A DNA stretch of 64,000 nucleotides. Source: Actinomadura flavalba DSM 45200 (GTDB taxonomy: Bacteria; Actinomycetota; Actinomycetes; Streptosporangiales; Streptosporangiaceae). Shown piece after piece: positions 56,569-64,000 of the stretch. The number at the start of each line of letters is the position of its first letter. Within the stretch, counting starts at the first letter, position 1. Both the position numbers and the translations under genes were made by a program. The stretch is taken from the NCBI RefSeq assembly GCF_000374305.1, contig NZ_KB894094.1, positions 310,001 to 374,000 on the forward strand. Reading direction: 5' to 3'. A model generated the notes under the pieces. It saw nothing but the letters and a program-made list of their open reading frames with translations. It searched no databases and was not told where the DNA came from.

Positions 56569-57831
56569 TCAGATCTCGTCGTGGAGGATCGCCAGGAGGT
56601 GGGTCAGGACGGATGGGTCGGCGGAGAGGGCGTTGTGGGCGTGGGTGCTGGTGATCCAGGGGCGGAGGTCGCGGATGGTGGCGGCGGTGCGGAGGGAGGC
56701 TTCGCGGTCGACGTACATGTCGTCGTGGTAGATGGCGGCGGCGACCGGGACGGTGTTGGTGGCGAGGACGTCCTCGTCGTAGAGGGCGGGCCAGTCGGTG
56801 CGGGCCGCGAGGAGGCCCGCGGCGGTGCGGAGGGGGCGCAGGGCCGGGTCCTCGGTGAAGTGCCAGGGGTAGATCATCTCGCCGGTGAAGCGGACGGGGC
56901 CGTCGGTGAGCGCGAAGGCGGGGAACTCGTCGCGGACGCGGTGCGCGGCCCAGTCCGTCGCCGCGCCCTGGGCGTAGATGGCCTCGTGCAGGACGGCGTA
57001 GAGCGGGTGCGGCGCGAACGAGACCGCCGCCTGGACGCCCGTCAGGAACGTGTCCGACAGCTCCCGGCCGCAGAACGCCTCCTCCAGCAGGTAGTGCAGC
57101 GTGTCGAACTGCGCCGACGACCCGAACGCCAGGCCGAGGGTCTGGAAGCGGTGCGGGGTGAGGCGCTCCCCCGTCGGGAGGCGTTCGTCGGCGACGGCCA
57201 GGTGGCTCGCGACGCGGGCCGCGAGCGCCTCGTCGCCGGGATACCGGGCGAAGTAGCGCTCGTTGTGCGCCAGGACGCGCGGGTACGCCGCCCGGTACAC
57301 CTCGTCGGCGGTGGCCGTCAGGCTCGGCAGGCCGCCGGTGATGATCGCCTCGCGCATCCCCTCGGGCGCGATCGACAGATAGGTGACGGCGCAGAACCCG
57401 CCGAAGCTCTGCCCGAGCACCGTCCACGGCCGGTCACCGGCGACGCGGCGGCGCAGCACCTCGGCGTCGCGGACGATCGCGTCGGCGCGGAAGTGCGCCA
57501 GGTAGTCCGCCGCGCGCGCCGGGTCGGCCGGGAGCGTCCGCCGGTTCGCGGGCGTGCTGCGTCCCGTGCCGCGCTGGTCCAGCAGCAGCACCCGGTAGTC
57601 GCGCAGCGCCCGGTCGAGCCAGGCCGCCGCCGACGCGCCCGGCCGGGGCGCCCGGTGCCCCGGCCCGCCCTGGAGGTACAGCAGCCACGGCAGGTCGTCG
57701 CGGGCGCGGGCCGGTGCGACGACCTCGCGGGCGTAGACCTCGATCGTGGCGCCGTCCGGGCGCGCGTGGTCGAGCGGCACCGTGACGACGTGGTCGGTGC
57801 AGACGTATCCGGGGCGGCGGAAGGTGACCAT
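56569..57831 (-). CDS. Alpha/beta hydrolase, proline iminopeptidase-like (S33)
   Basis: The 420-residue enzyme has the oxyanion GGPG at 55-58 (LYLQGGPGHRAP), LLLDQRGTGRS (83-92) and the nucleophile Ser142 in GQSFGGF. A helical cap domain follows before the C-terminal His part (STHAHNALS). The S33 family removes N-terminal proline or cleaves esters and amides. No signal peptide. A GGAG site lies close before ATG 57831. The 148-bp gap to the TerD-fusion gene holds no gene. Confidence 0.87.
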   Translation of the reverse strand: MVTFRRPGYVCTDHVVTVPLDHARPDGATIEVYAREVVAPARARDDLPWLLYLQGGPGHRAPRPGASAAAWLDRALRDYRVLLLDQRGTGRSTPANRRTLPADPARAADYLAHFRADAIVRDAEVLRRRVAGDRPWTVLGQSFGGFCAVTYLSIAPEGMREAIITGGLPSLTATADEVYRAAYPRVLAHNERYFARYPGDEALAARVASHLAVADERLPTGERLTPHRFQTLGLAFGSSAQFDTLHYLLEEAFCGRELSDTFLTGVQAAVSFAPHPLYAVLHEAIYAQGAATDWAAHRVRDEFPAFALTDGPVRFTGEMIYPWHFTEDPALRPLRTAAGLLAARTDWPALYDEDVLATNTVPVAAAIYHDDMYVDREASLRTAATIRDLRPWITSTHAHNALSADPSVLTHLLAILHDEI

Positions 57832-57865
57832 GTCTCCACTATCGCGCCGACCTGCGCGAAGACGG

Positions 57866-58570
57866 TCACCGGCCCCCGCGTCGGCCGGACCAGCGGTCGA
57901 TGTGCGGCAGGAGCTCGTCGAGCCCGCCGATGACGGCGTCGGGCGGCGTCGCGTCCCACGCGGGGACGGTGCTGTTCGGGACGAGGACGCCGCGCATCCC
58001 GGCGGACTTGGCGCCGTGGATGTCGTCGTAGGGCCGGTCTCCGACGAAGACCGCCGTGGCGGGGTCGGTCGCGCCGACGGCGGCGAGCGCGGCCCGGAAC
58101 GCCTCGCGGTGCGGCTTGGTGTAGGGGATCTCGCTGCTGTAGACGGCGCCGTCGAGCAGGTCGAGGACGCCGTCGCGGGCGAAGATCCGCTCGTGCCAGT
58201 CGCGCGACCAGATCGTGTTGGACAGGACGCCGACGCGGATGCCGCGCCCGCGCAGTTCGGCGAGCAGCCCGGGGACGGCGGGGTCGATGTAGGTGTGCGG
58301 CGTCCAGGCGTCGAACTTGGCGGCCAGCAGCGCCTCGGTGGGTTCGACTCCGGCGAGGGCGAACACCTCGTCGAGGGTGCCGCTGCGGTGCTCGTCGCGG
58401 CAGCGGCGCCACAGTTCCTGTTCCGCGTCCAGCAGCGCGGTGGCGGCGGCCTCGACCCGGTCGGGGTCGAGCCCGGACGCGCAGACGCCGCGCCAGATGT
58501 CCCCGAGGTCGATGTCGTGCCAGGGGGTGAGCGTGCCGCCCCAGTCGAAGATGACCGCGTCGATCGCCAT
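57866..58570 (-). CDS. HAD-superfamily hydrolase with DxG motif
   Basis: A 234-residue HAD phosphatase with the nucleophile Asp9 (VIFDWGGTLTP), motif II Ser in GVLSNT, Lys in PYTKPHREAF, and motif IV VFVGDRPYDDIHGAK. The second Asp of the usual DxD is Gly11, which normally gives phosphatase activity its acid-base residue, so catalysis may be altered or the substrate unusual. A four-helix cap follows motif I. It lies 34 bases upstream of the hydrolase gene, probably in one operon. Confidence 0.87.
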   Translation of the reverse strand: MAIDAVIFDWGGTLTPWHDIDLGDIWRGVCASGLDPDRVEAAATALLDAEQELWRRCRDEHRSGTLDEVFALAGVEPTEALLAAKFDAWTPHTYIDPAVPGLLAELRGRGIRVGVLSNTIWSRDWHERIFARDGVLDLLDGAVYSSEIPYTKPHREAFRAALAAVGATDPATAVFVGDRPYDDIHGAKSAGMRGVLVPNSTVPAWDATPPDAVIGGLDELLPHIDRWSGRRGGR

Positions 58571-58717
58571 GCCCGGAGGGTAACCCCGGACGCGGCCGGG
58601 CGCATCTGGCCACCGGGGAGCGGTCGGCCTACGATGTGCCGCGTATCACAGCGGGGGGCGGCGCATGGACCCCTACCATGACCGTCGTATTTCCTACCGG
58701 AAAGATAGGTTTACGGC

Positions 58718-60268
58718 ATGCCCCTCCCCCGGGCCCTGGCGGCGGTCTGCGCCGTCGTCCTGGCCGGTGCCCTGCTCGGCGCCCCGCCCGCGTCCGCCGC
58801 CCCCGTCCCGGACGGCCCCGGACGCGGCCTGCTCCCCGCTTACCTCGGCGCGCCCGCGACGCCGAGGCCGCTGCCGGGCACGCCCGTCCCGGCCAACCCG
58901 TACCAGGGGCCGGTCGGCTGGTCGTCGATGCACGCCGACAGCCACGCCAGCGACACCTACCCGTTCCTCGGCCCGCTGGGACGGAACCCGTCGGTGGTGT
59001 CGGAGGCCAAGGGCGGCGGCCTGCCCGGCCTGTGCTCGACCGTCACGTTCGCCCGCCGGACGGGACTGATCGTCGCCCAGTGCACGCGGGGCCAGGAGTT
59101 CACGCTGCGCCTCATCGACCCGGCGACGCTCAAGGACCTGGCGACGTTCCCGCTCCCGCCGCGCCCCTCGACCGTCCAGGCCGTGTTCGGGCTGGACCTG
59201 GACAAGGTCCTCACCGACACCTCCGGCGGCGCCTACTACTACCTCGACCCGCAGGACCGCGCCGTCGTCGCCGACGCGGCGTTCCACGTGCGGCGCTTCG
59301 CGCATGAGCGGGGCCCGGACGGCGCCTGGCGGTTCCGCGTCACCGACGACTGGGACCTGCGCGGCTACCTCCCGCACGCCTGCCCGACGTGGACGAACCC
59401 GTGGCCGAAGGGCGAGTGCGACCCGATCACCGCCGTCGGCCCGGACTGGACCGGCCTCATCTGGTGGATCACCAAGCGCGGCCGGATAGGCACGATCGAA
59501 CCCGCCACCGGCCGGATCAAGGCGATCCGGCTCGACGGCGAGGGCGTCCAGAACTCGTTCGCGGCGGCGCGCAGCGGGGTGTCGATCGTCTCCGACCACG
59601 CCCTCTACCAGCTCCGCGCGGCGCCCGACGGCACCCCGGCGATCCTGTGGCGGCGGCCCTACGACCGGGGCTCGGGCCGCAAGGTCGGCCAGCTCGACCA
59701 GGGTTCGGGCACGACGCCGACGTTCTTCGGCGACGGCCTCGTGGCGATCACCGACAACGCCGACGACCGGATGCACGTGCTCGTCCACCGCGCGAGCGAC
59801 GGGCGCGAGGTCTGCCGGGTGCCGGTGTTCGCGTCGGGGCGGAGCGCCACGGACAACTCGCTCATCGGCTACGGGAACAGCCTGTTCGTGGAGAACAACC
59901 ACGGCTACCGGAACTTCTTCGAGCTGCCGCCGGGCGGTTCGTCCACCGGCGGCGTGAGCCGGGTGGACGTCCGCGCGGACGGCTGCCGCGTCGCGTGGAC
60001 GAGCGCCGAGCGCTCGCCGTCCACGGTGGCCAAGGCGTCGGTCCCGGCCGGGCTGGTCTACCTGTACACCAAGGAGCCGCGCCGCGACCTGATCGACGCC
60101 TGGTACCTCACGGCCGTGGACGCGCACACGGGCCGGACGGTGTTCAAGGTCCTCACCGGGACGGGCAAGTGGTTCGACAACAACTGGGCGCCGATCACGC
60201 TCGGCCCGGACGGCACCGCCTACGTGGGCGTTCTCGGCGGGCTCGTCGCCGTCCGGGACCGCCCCTAG
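58718..60268 (+). CDS. Secreted beta-propeller-like (PQQ-type) protein
   Basis: The 516-residue protein has a Sec signal peptide (residues 1-27, cleavage after ASA). The mature part is rich in repeating blades ending in hydrophobic-D-x-x-TG motifs (LRLIDPATLKDLATF, GRIGTIEPATGRIKAI, LTAVDAHTGRTVFKVL), like PQQ-dependent dehydrogenase or YVTN propellers. Cysteines in CSTVTF, HACPTWTNPWPKGECD and DGCRVAW may form disulfides. No PQQ-binding residues could be identified, so it may be a non-catalytic surface protein. Confidence 0.75.
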   Translation: MPLPRALAAVCAVVLAGALLGAPPASAAPVPDGPGRGLLPAYLGAPATPRPLPGTPVPANPYQGPVGWSSMHADSHASDTYPFLGPLGRNPSVVSEAKGGGLPGLCSTVTFARRTGLIVAQCTRGQEFTLRLIDPATLKDLATFPLPPRPSTVQAVFGLDLDKVLTDTSGGAYYYLDPQDRAVVADAAFHVRRFAHERGPDGAWRFRVTDDWDLRGYLPHACPTWTNPWPKGECDPITAVGPDWTGLIWWITKRGRIGTIEPATGRIKAIRLDGEGVQNSFAAARSGVSIVSDHALYQLRAAPDGTPAILWRRPYDRGSGRKVGQLDQGSGTTPTFFGDGLVAITDNADDRMHVLVHRASDGREVCRVPVFASGRSATDNSLIGYGNSLFVENNHGYRNFFELPPGGSSTGGVSRVDVRADGCRVAWTSAERSPSTVAKASVPAGLVYLYTKEPRRDLIDAWYLTAVDAHTGRTVFKVLTGTGKWFDNNWAPITLGPDGTAYVGVLGGLVAVRDRP

Positions 60269-60271
60269 CCC

Positions 60272-60285
60272 GTGACCCGGATCAC
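60272..60285. promoter_or_regulatory. CRP/FNR-type half-site pair GTGA-N6-TCAC
   Basis: GTGACCCGGATCAC lies directly after the propeller gene stop and 86 bases before the next start, with the AT-rich GAATTTTAA 6 bases further on. The spacing equals the Crp consensus. It is short enough to occur by chance in such GC-rich DNA. Confidence 0.35.
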
Positions 60286-60370
60286 GCCGCGAATTTTAAC
60301 CTCGCAAGAGGGAATGGACACCTCGACGTGAAAGTTGCCCCGAAGGGCGGGACCGGAGAGGTGGCCGGAC

Positions 60371-61504
60371 GTGACGGTGGGCGTGGCGCAGGACGCGGCG
60401 GTCGCGGTCGTGCCCGCACCGGCGCCGCAGGCCCCGTCGCGCCGCTTCCCGGCCGGGCGCGTGCTGCGCTGGGCCATGGTGCTCGTCGTCGTGGCGCTGC
60501 TCCCGTTCGTCTGGAACAAGCTGCCCGACCCCCGCGCGATGTGGAGCGCGGCGACGACCGCGCACCCGGTCTGGCTGACCGTCGTGATCGCGGGCGCGGC
60601 GGCGTCGATGGGCATGTTCGCCTGGATCCAGCGGCGGCTGCTGCGGATCGGCGGCGTGCGGATGTCGGGCCGCCGGATGACGGCGATCACGTTCGCGGGC
60701 AACGCGCTGTCCACGACGCTTCCGGCGGGTCCGGCGGTCAGCGTCGTCTACACGTTCCAGCAGTTCCGGCGCGGCGGCGCGAACGCCCGCCTGGCCACCG
60801 CCGTGATCATCGTCGGCGGGCTCGTGACGAGCGCGGCGTACACGGCGATCGCGCTGGTGGCGCTGCTGGCCGAGCCGCGCGTGCGGCTCGCCGCGCTGGC
60901 GGGGCTGGCCGTCCCGGTGGCGCTGGTGCTGGCGGCGTGGCCGCGTCCGGTCCGGCGGCGGCTGGCCGTCCCCGTGCGGGCGGTCCTGGCGCACCGCAGG
61001 ATCGCGCCCTGGGCCGAGCGGCTGCGCGACGGGCTGGCGATGCTGCGCCCCACGCGCCGTGACTGGGGCGCGCTGGTGCTGTTCGCGGCGCTGAACTGGG
61101 TCTTCGACATCCTGGCGCTGTACGCGGCGGTGCGGGCGGTCGGGCTCGACATCTCGCCGGTGACGGCGACGCTGGTGTACTTCGCCGCGCAGGCGGCGGG
61201 CTCGATGCTTCCGGTGCTGCCGGGCGGGCTCGGCGCGATCGAGGGCAGCATGGCGGCGGCGCTGGTCGCGCTCGGCGCCGCGCTGACCCCGGCCGCCGCC
61301 GCGGTGGCGGTGTACCGGCTGGCGTCGTTCTGGTCGGTCGTCGCGGTCGGGTACCTCGCGTGGCTGGCGCTGCACGACGGCCCGCGCGTTCCGGCGAAGG
61401 CGCGGGCGCTGGCGGCCGGCGCGGGCCGGGCCACGTTGGCGGGGCTGCGCACGGCCGCCGCGCAGTCCGCGCCGTGTCCGGTGAGCGAGCCCCACCGCTC
61501 CTGA
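60371..61504 (+). CDS. Lysylphosphatidylglycerol synthase-type (UPF0104) membrane protein
   Basis: A 377-residue protein with about eight membrane helices. TFAGNALSTTLPAGPAVSVVYTFQQFRR and AAQAAGSMLPVLPGGLGAIEGSMAAAL are the two hallmark motifs of the LPG synthase TM / UPF0104 family. No catalytic synthetase domain is attached, so it is probably a lipid flippase or carrier. GTG 60371 has GGAGAGG upstream; GTG 60335 is an alternative. Confidence 0.85.
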   Translation: MTVGVAQDAAVAVVPAPAPQAPSRRFPAGRVLRWAMVLVVVALLPFVWNKLPDPRAMWSAATTAHPVWLTVVIAGAAASMGMFAWIQRRLLRIGGVRMSGRRMTAITFAGNALSTTLPAGPAVSVVYTFQQFRRGGANARLATAVIIVGGLVTSAAYTAIALVALLAEPRVRLAALAGLAVPVALVLAAWPRPVRRRLAVPVRAVLAHRRIAPWAERLRDGLAMLRPTRRDWGALVLFAALNWVFDILALYAAVRAVGLDISPVTATLVYFAAQAAGSMLPVLPGGLGAIEGSMAAALVALGAALTPAAAAVAVYRLASFWSVVAVGYLAWLALHDGPRVPAKARALAAGAGRATLAGLRTAAAQSAPCPVSEPHRS

Positions 61505-61519
61505 TCGTCCGTCCCTCCC

Positions 61520-61566
61520 TTGTTCGGTCGCGTTTCCGGCTGCTACGCTCCCAAGCGAGCGCTTGG
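61520..61566 (+). promoter_or_regulatory. Promoter with overlapping TetR-type palindrome for the LLM operon
   Basis: CCAAGCG-ag-CGCTTGG (61551-61566) is a perfect 16-bp palindrome of the type bound by TetR-family repressors. Possible -35 TTGTTC (61520-61525) and -10 TACGCT (61544-61549), 18 bases apart, would put the palindrome over the transcription start. The palindrome is 31 bases before the LLM start. No TetR gene is in the window, so the regulator is elsewhere or downstream. Confidence 0.65.
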
Positions 61567-61596
61567 TTAACACGGTGGACCCTTCTCGGAGGCGCG

Positions 61597-62664
61597 ATGA
61601 CGTCCCTACGGATCAGCCTGGGCTACGAGCTGGAAGTGCGCGGGCGCTCCCGCGACGTGGAGCGGCAGGCGTTCCAGAACGTGATGGACCAGGTCGTCCT
61701 GGCCGACGGGCTCGGCTTCGACACCGCCTGGTTCGTCGAGCACCACTTCACCCGGGGGTTCTCGCACTCCTCGGCGCCCGACCTCGTCCTGGCGGGGCTC
61801 TCCCAGCGGACCGAGCGCATCCGCCTCGGGCTCGGCGTCGTGCTGCTGCCGTTCCAGTCGCCGATCCGCACCGCCGAACGCGTCGCCACCCTCGACGTCA
61901 TCTCCGGCGGCCGCGTCGAGTTCGGCACCGGGCGCGGCGCGTCGCCGCTGGAGTACCAGGCGTTCCAGCGGCCGTTCGAGCAGTCGCGCGAGCTGTGGGA
62001 GGAGTCGCTGGAGGCCGTGCTGGCGATCTGGAACGCCGACGGCGCGCCGGTCACCCGCTCCGGCCGCTTCTTCGAGGTCCCCGACGTCGCGGTGTACCCG
62101 CGCCCGGTCCAGGACCCGCACCCGCCGGTCTGGGTGGCGTCCACGTCGCTGGAGGGGTACCTCGCCGCCGCGAAGCAGGGCTACCACCTGCTCGGCATGA
62201 CGATGCTCAAGGGCCTGGACGAGGTCGCCGCCGACATCGCCGCCTACAAGGAGTGCCTGGCCGAGAACGGGTTCGACCCCGCGTCGCGGCGGATCGCGCT
62301 GATGGTCCCCTGGTACGTCGCGCCGACCCGGCAGGAGGCCGTGGACACCGCCGCCGACCCGGTGCTGTGGTACCTGCGCCGGCAGATCAACCTCGTCGCT
62401 CCCCCCGGCTACACCGACGCCCGGCACGCCACCCACCGCGTCCTCGGCCAGCAGGCCGCCGGGCTGCCGCCCGAGGAGGCGATGGCCGTGCTGCGGGACG
62501 AGACGATGGTCGTGCTCGACGACGTGGACGGCTCGCGCGAGGCCGCCCGGCGCATCGCGGCGGCGGGCGCCACCGACCTCATCCTCCAGGCCCAGGTGGG
62601 CGGGCTCCCGCACGAGCACGTGTGCGAGTCGATGAAGCGGTTCATGCGGGAGGTGATGGCGTGA
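61597..62664 (+). CDS. LLM-class flavin-dependent oxidoreductase
   Basis: A 355-residue luciferase-like monooxygenase: LADGLGFDTAWFVEHHFTRGFSHSSAPDL, IRLGLGVVLLPFQSPIRTAERVATLDVISGGRVEFGTGRG, VWVASTSLEGYLAAAKQG. The HxF(S/T) pattern indicates FMN or F420 binding; which cofactor cannot be told. GGAGG lies 5 bases before the ATG. It overlaps the PaaK-like gene by 4 bases. Confidence 0.92.
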   Translation: MTSLRISLGYELEVRGRSRDVERQAFQNVMDQVVLADGLGFDTAWFVEHHFTRGFSHSSAPDLVLAGLSQRTERIRLGLGVVLLPFQSPIRTAERVATLDVISGGRVEFGTGRGASPLEYQAFQRPFEQSRELWEESLEAVLAIWNADGAPVTRSGRFFEVPDVAVYPRPVQDPHPPVWVASTSLEGYLAAAKQGYHLLGMTMLKGLDEVAADIAAYKECLAENGFDPASRRIALMVPWYVAPTRQEAVDTAADPVLWYLRRQINLVAPPGYTDARHATHRVLGQQAAGLPPEEAMAVLRDETMVVLDDVDGSREAARRIAAAGATDLILQAQVGGLPHEHVCESMKRFMREVMA

Positions 62665-63728
62665 GCGGCTGGCTCACCCGGAGCGCGTTCCCGGCCGGGC
62701 GGCGCGCCACCGGCCTGCTCCAGGTCTCCCCCGAGGGCGGCATGGTCGCCTCGCTCGGAGACGGCGAGGCCGCCGCGGAGCTGGCCGCCGAGACGCTGCG
62801 CGCGGCGGGCGTCACCGCGTCGGACCGCGTGGTCGTCGCGCTCAACGACGACGGCGAGGCCGCCGGGGCGCTGCTGGCCCGCGCCGCCGCGCGGGTCGCG
62901 GAGGCCGCCGCGTCCACCGGCCCGCGCGGGCGCGTCCGGCTGCACGCCGCGCTGGAGGCGGTCGGCGCGACGACGCTGGTCATCACCCCGACCGGCGCGA
63001 TGGACCTGCTGGCCCGGCTGCACCTGGAGTTCCTGCTGGACCCGCTCGACCTGGAACTGGACCGCATCCTGCTCGTCGGGGAGATCGCCTCGCCGGGCAC
63101 CGCCGCGCAGCTCGCCGCCGAGTTCGGCGCTCAGGTCCGCGAGCTGTACGCCGACCCGTGCTTCGGCGTGCCGGTCGCCTGGCGCGGCGACGGCGCGTTC
63201 ACGCCCGTCCGCGACGGGCTGCTCGCGCTCGCGCCGCTCGGCAAGGACGCGCGGCTCGACGCCCCCTACCCGGCCGGGCTCGCGGAGATCGTCGTCACGC
63301 CCGCATGGCATCCCGATCTCGGCGGCACCGTGCTGCGCACCGGCCACGTCGTGCGGCTGGACGGCGGCGAGGACGCGATCCCGGCCGTGGCGCACACCGT
63401 GGGCGACCACGTCCTGGTGCGCGGACGCTGGCTGTCGGTCCCGGCCGTCGGGGCCGCCCTCGCCCGGATCGACGGCGTGAGCCGCTGGGACCTGCGCGTC
63501 ACCCGCGCGGGGACGCTCGACGCCGCCGCGCTGCACGTCACGTTCGCCCGCGACACGCTCGTCCGCAACCCCATGTGGAAGGGCCGGATCACCGAGGCGC
63601 TGCGGGCGCTGACGCCCGTCGCCGTCGAGGTCGCCGTCGAACCGGACGTCGTCGGGGAGCGGCGGCCCGGCACCGTCACCGACGCCCGCGGCCACCATCT
63701 CGGCCGCGACCGCGCCGCGCTCGGCTGA
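62661..63728 (+). CDS. PaaK/F390 synthetase-like AMP-binding protein
   Basis: The 355-residue product is related to the phenylacetate-CoA ligase family: a helical nucleotide-binding part (TLVITPTGAMDLLARLHLEFL), VRELYADPCFGVPVAW (where PaaK has the adenylate YGL/SE motif), and a C-terminal domain WHPDLGGTVLRTGHVVRL, HLKR-like region. The classical ANL P-loop (SSGTTG) is not present, so it may not be an active ligase. It is coupled to the LLM oxidoreductase and followed by a FadD-like ligase. Confidence 0.7.
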   Translation: MSGWLTRSAFPAGRRATGLLQVSPEGGMVASLGDGEAAAELAAETLRAAGVTASDRVVVALNDDGEAAGALLARAAARVAEAAASTGPRGRVRLHAALEAVGATTLVITPTGAMDLLARLHLEFLLDPLDLELDRILLVGEIASPGTAAQLAAEFGAQVRELYADPCFGVPVAWRGDGAFTPVRDGLLALAPLGKDARLDAPYPAGLAEIVVTPAWHPDLGGTVLRTGHVVRLDGGEDAIPAVAHTVGDHVLVRGRWLSVPAVGAALARIDGVSRWDLRVTRAGTLDAAALHVTFARDTLVRNPMWKGRITEALRALTPVAVEVAVEPDVVGERRPGTVTDARGHHLGRDRAALG

Positions 63729-63737
63729 GGAGGCCCG

Positions 63738-64000
63738 ATGGAGGCGGCACCCGTGCCCGCGTGGGGCACGATCCCCCGGATGCTGCGCGACCAGGCGGAA
63801 GGGCATCCGGACGCCGAGGTCGTCGCGTCGGGCGCGGCCCGGCTGACGCTGCGGGAGCTGGCCGACGGCGCGCGCGGCGTCGCGCGGGCGCTGCTGGCGC
63901 TCGGCGTCGAGCGCGGCGACCGCGTCGCGGTGTGGGCGCCGAACGGACCGGACTGGGTCGTCGCCGCCTACGGGATCTGGGACGCGGGCGCGATCATCGT
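63738..64000 (+). CDS. FadD-like acyl-CoA synthetase (3' end outside window)
   Basis: From ATG 63738 (GAGGAGG upstream) 87 codons are present: WGTIPRMLRDQAEGHPDAEVV, LTLRELADGARGVARALLALGVERGDRVAVWAPNGPDWVVAAYGIWDAGA, the N-terminal domain of ANL acyl-CoA synthetases. The ATP-binding motifs lie beyond the window. It continues the LLM/PaaK operon after 9 bases, suggesting activation and oxidation of a lipophilic or aromatic acid. Confidence 0.85.
   Translation, partial: MEAAPVPAWGTIPRMLRDQAEGHPDAEVVASGAARLTLRELADGARGVARALLALGVERGDRVAVWAPNGPDWVVAAYGIWDAGAII

Overview
The window is high-GC DNA (roughly 70% or more by eye) from an actinomycete. The gene families, the frequent GTG starts, the 4-base ATGA/GTGA overlaps and the housekeeping gene order (rimP-nusA-ylxR-infB-ylxP-rbfA-nrnA-truB-ribF-rpsO-pnp-M16-dapB ... 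dapA-rnj-ftsK-rodZ-like-rimO-pgsA-cinA-clgR) all fit Actinomycetota with Streptomyces-type synteny. A Streptosporangiales/Actinomadura-like host is my guess, not something the sequence proves. I saw no rRNA, tRNA, CRISPR array or intact insertion sequence.

Layout. 1-5.7 kb: a divergent ROK repressor and a carbohydrate ABC uptake operon (lipoprotein, two permeases, GH3 N-acetylglucosaminidase-type enzyme), closed by a strong hairpin. It resembles the dasABC-D chitobiose system. No ATPase gene is present, so a shared MsiK-type ATPase is inferred. 5.7-9.5 kb: Rrf2 regulator, Nei-type DNA glycosylase, zinc alcohol dehydrogenase, EEP-family hydrolase, Dps. 9.6-20 kb: a conserved minus-strand block (clgR, cinA, pgsA, rimO, RodZ-like, ftsK, rnj, dapA), interrupted upstream of ftsK by an odd 400-bp spacer with 40-bp tandem repeats and a long inverted repeat.

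20.3-36.3 kb: a variable segment between dapA and dapB. It holds a tiny Trp-rich protein, a GH18-like membrane-anchored protein, a diiron protein, an EamA exporter divergent from a MocR regulator, a VOC protein divergent from a CGNR regulator, a LuxR/histidine-kinase pair, a DUF2306 membrane protein, an acetyltransferase, a DHA2 efflux pump, menA, ung, an orphan ModA-like lipoprotein, an FtsH homologue and an SCO6745-family protein. 36.3-51.7 kb: the core translation/RNA block on the minus strand, with transglutaminase-like protein, dapB, a small membrane protein, M16 peptidase, pnp, rpsO, ribF, truB, nrnA, rbfA, ylxP, infB, ylxR, nusA and rimP.

51.9-64 kb: a lipoprotein/DUF4439 pair, a flavin monooxygenase overlapping a DUF3237 gene, a DEDDh exonuclease-BRCT-BRCT-TerD fusion (the most striking protein here), an alpha/beta hydrolase, a HAD phosphatase, a secreted propeller-like protein and a multi-spanning membrane protein. 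The window ends with an LLM flavin oxidoreductase / PaaK-like ligase / FadD-like ligase operon behind a perfect TetR-style palindrome. The core blocks carry lysine and peptidoglycan precursor supply, RNA processing and translation. The accessory parts carry nutrient uptake, stress and detoxification functions, each next to its probable local regulator.
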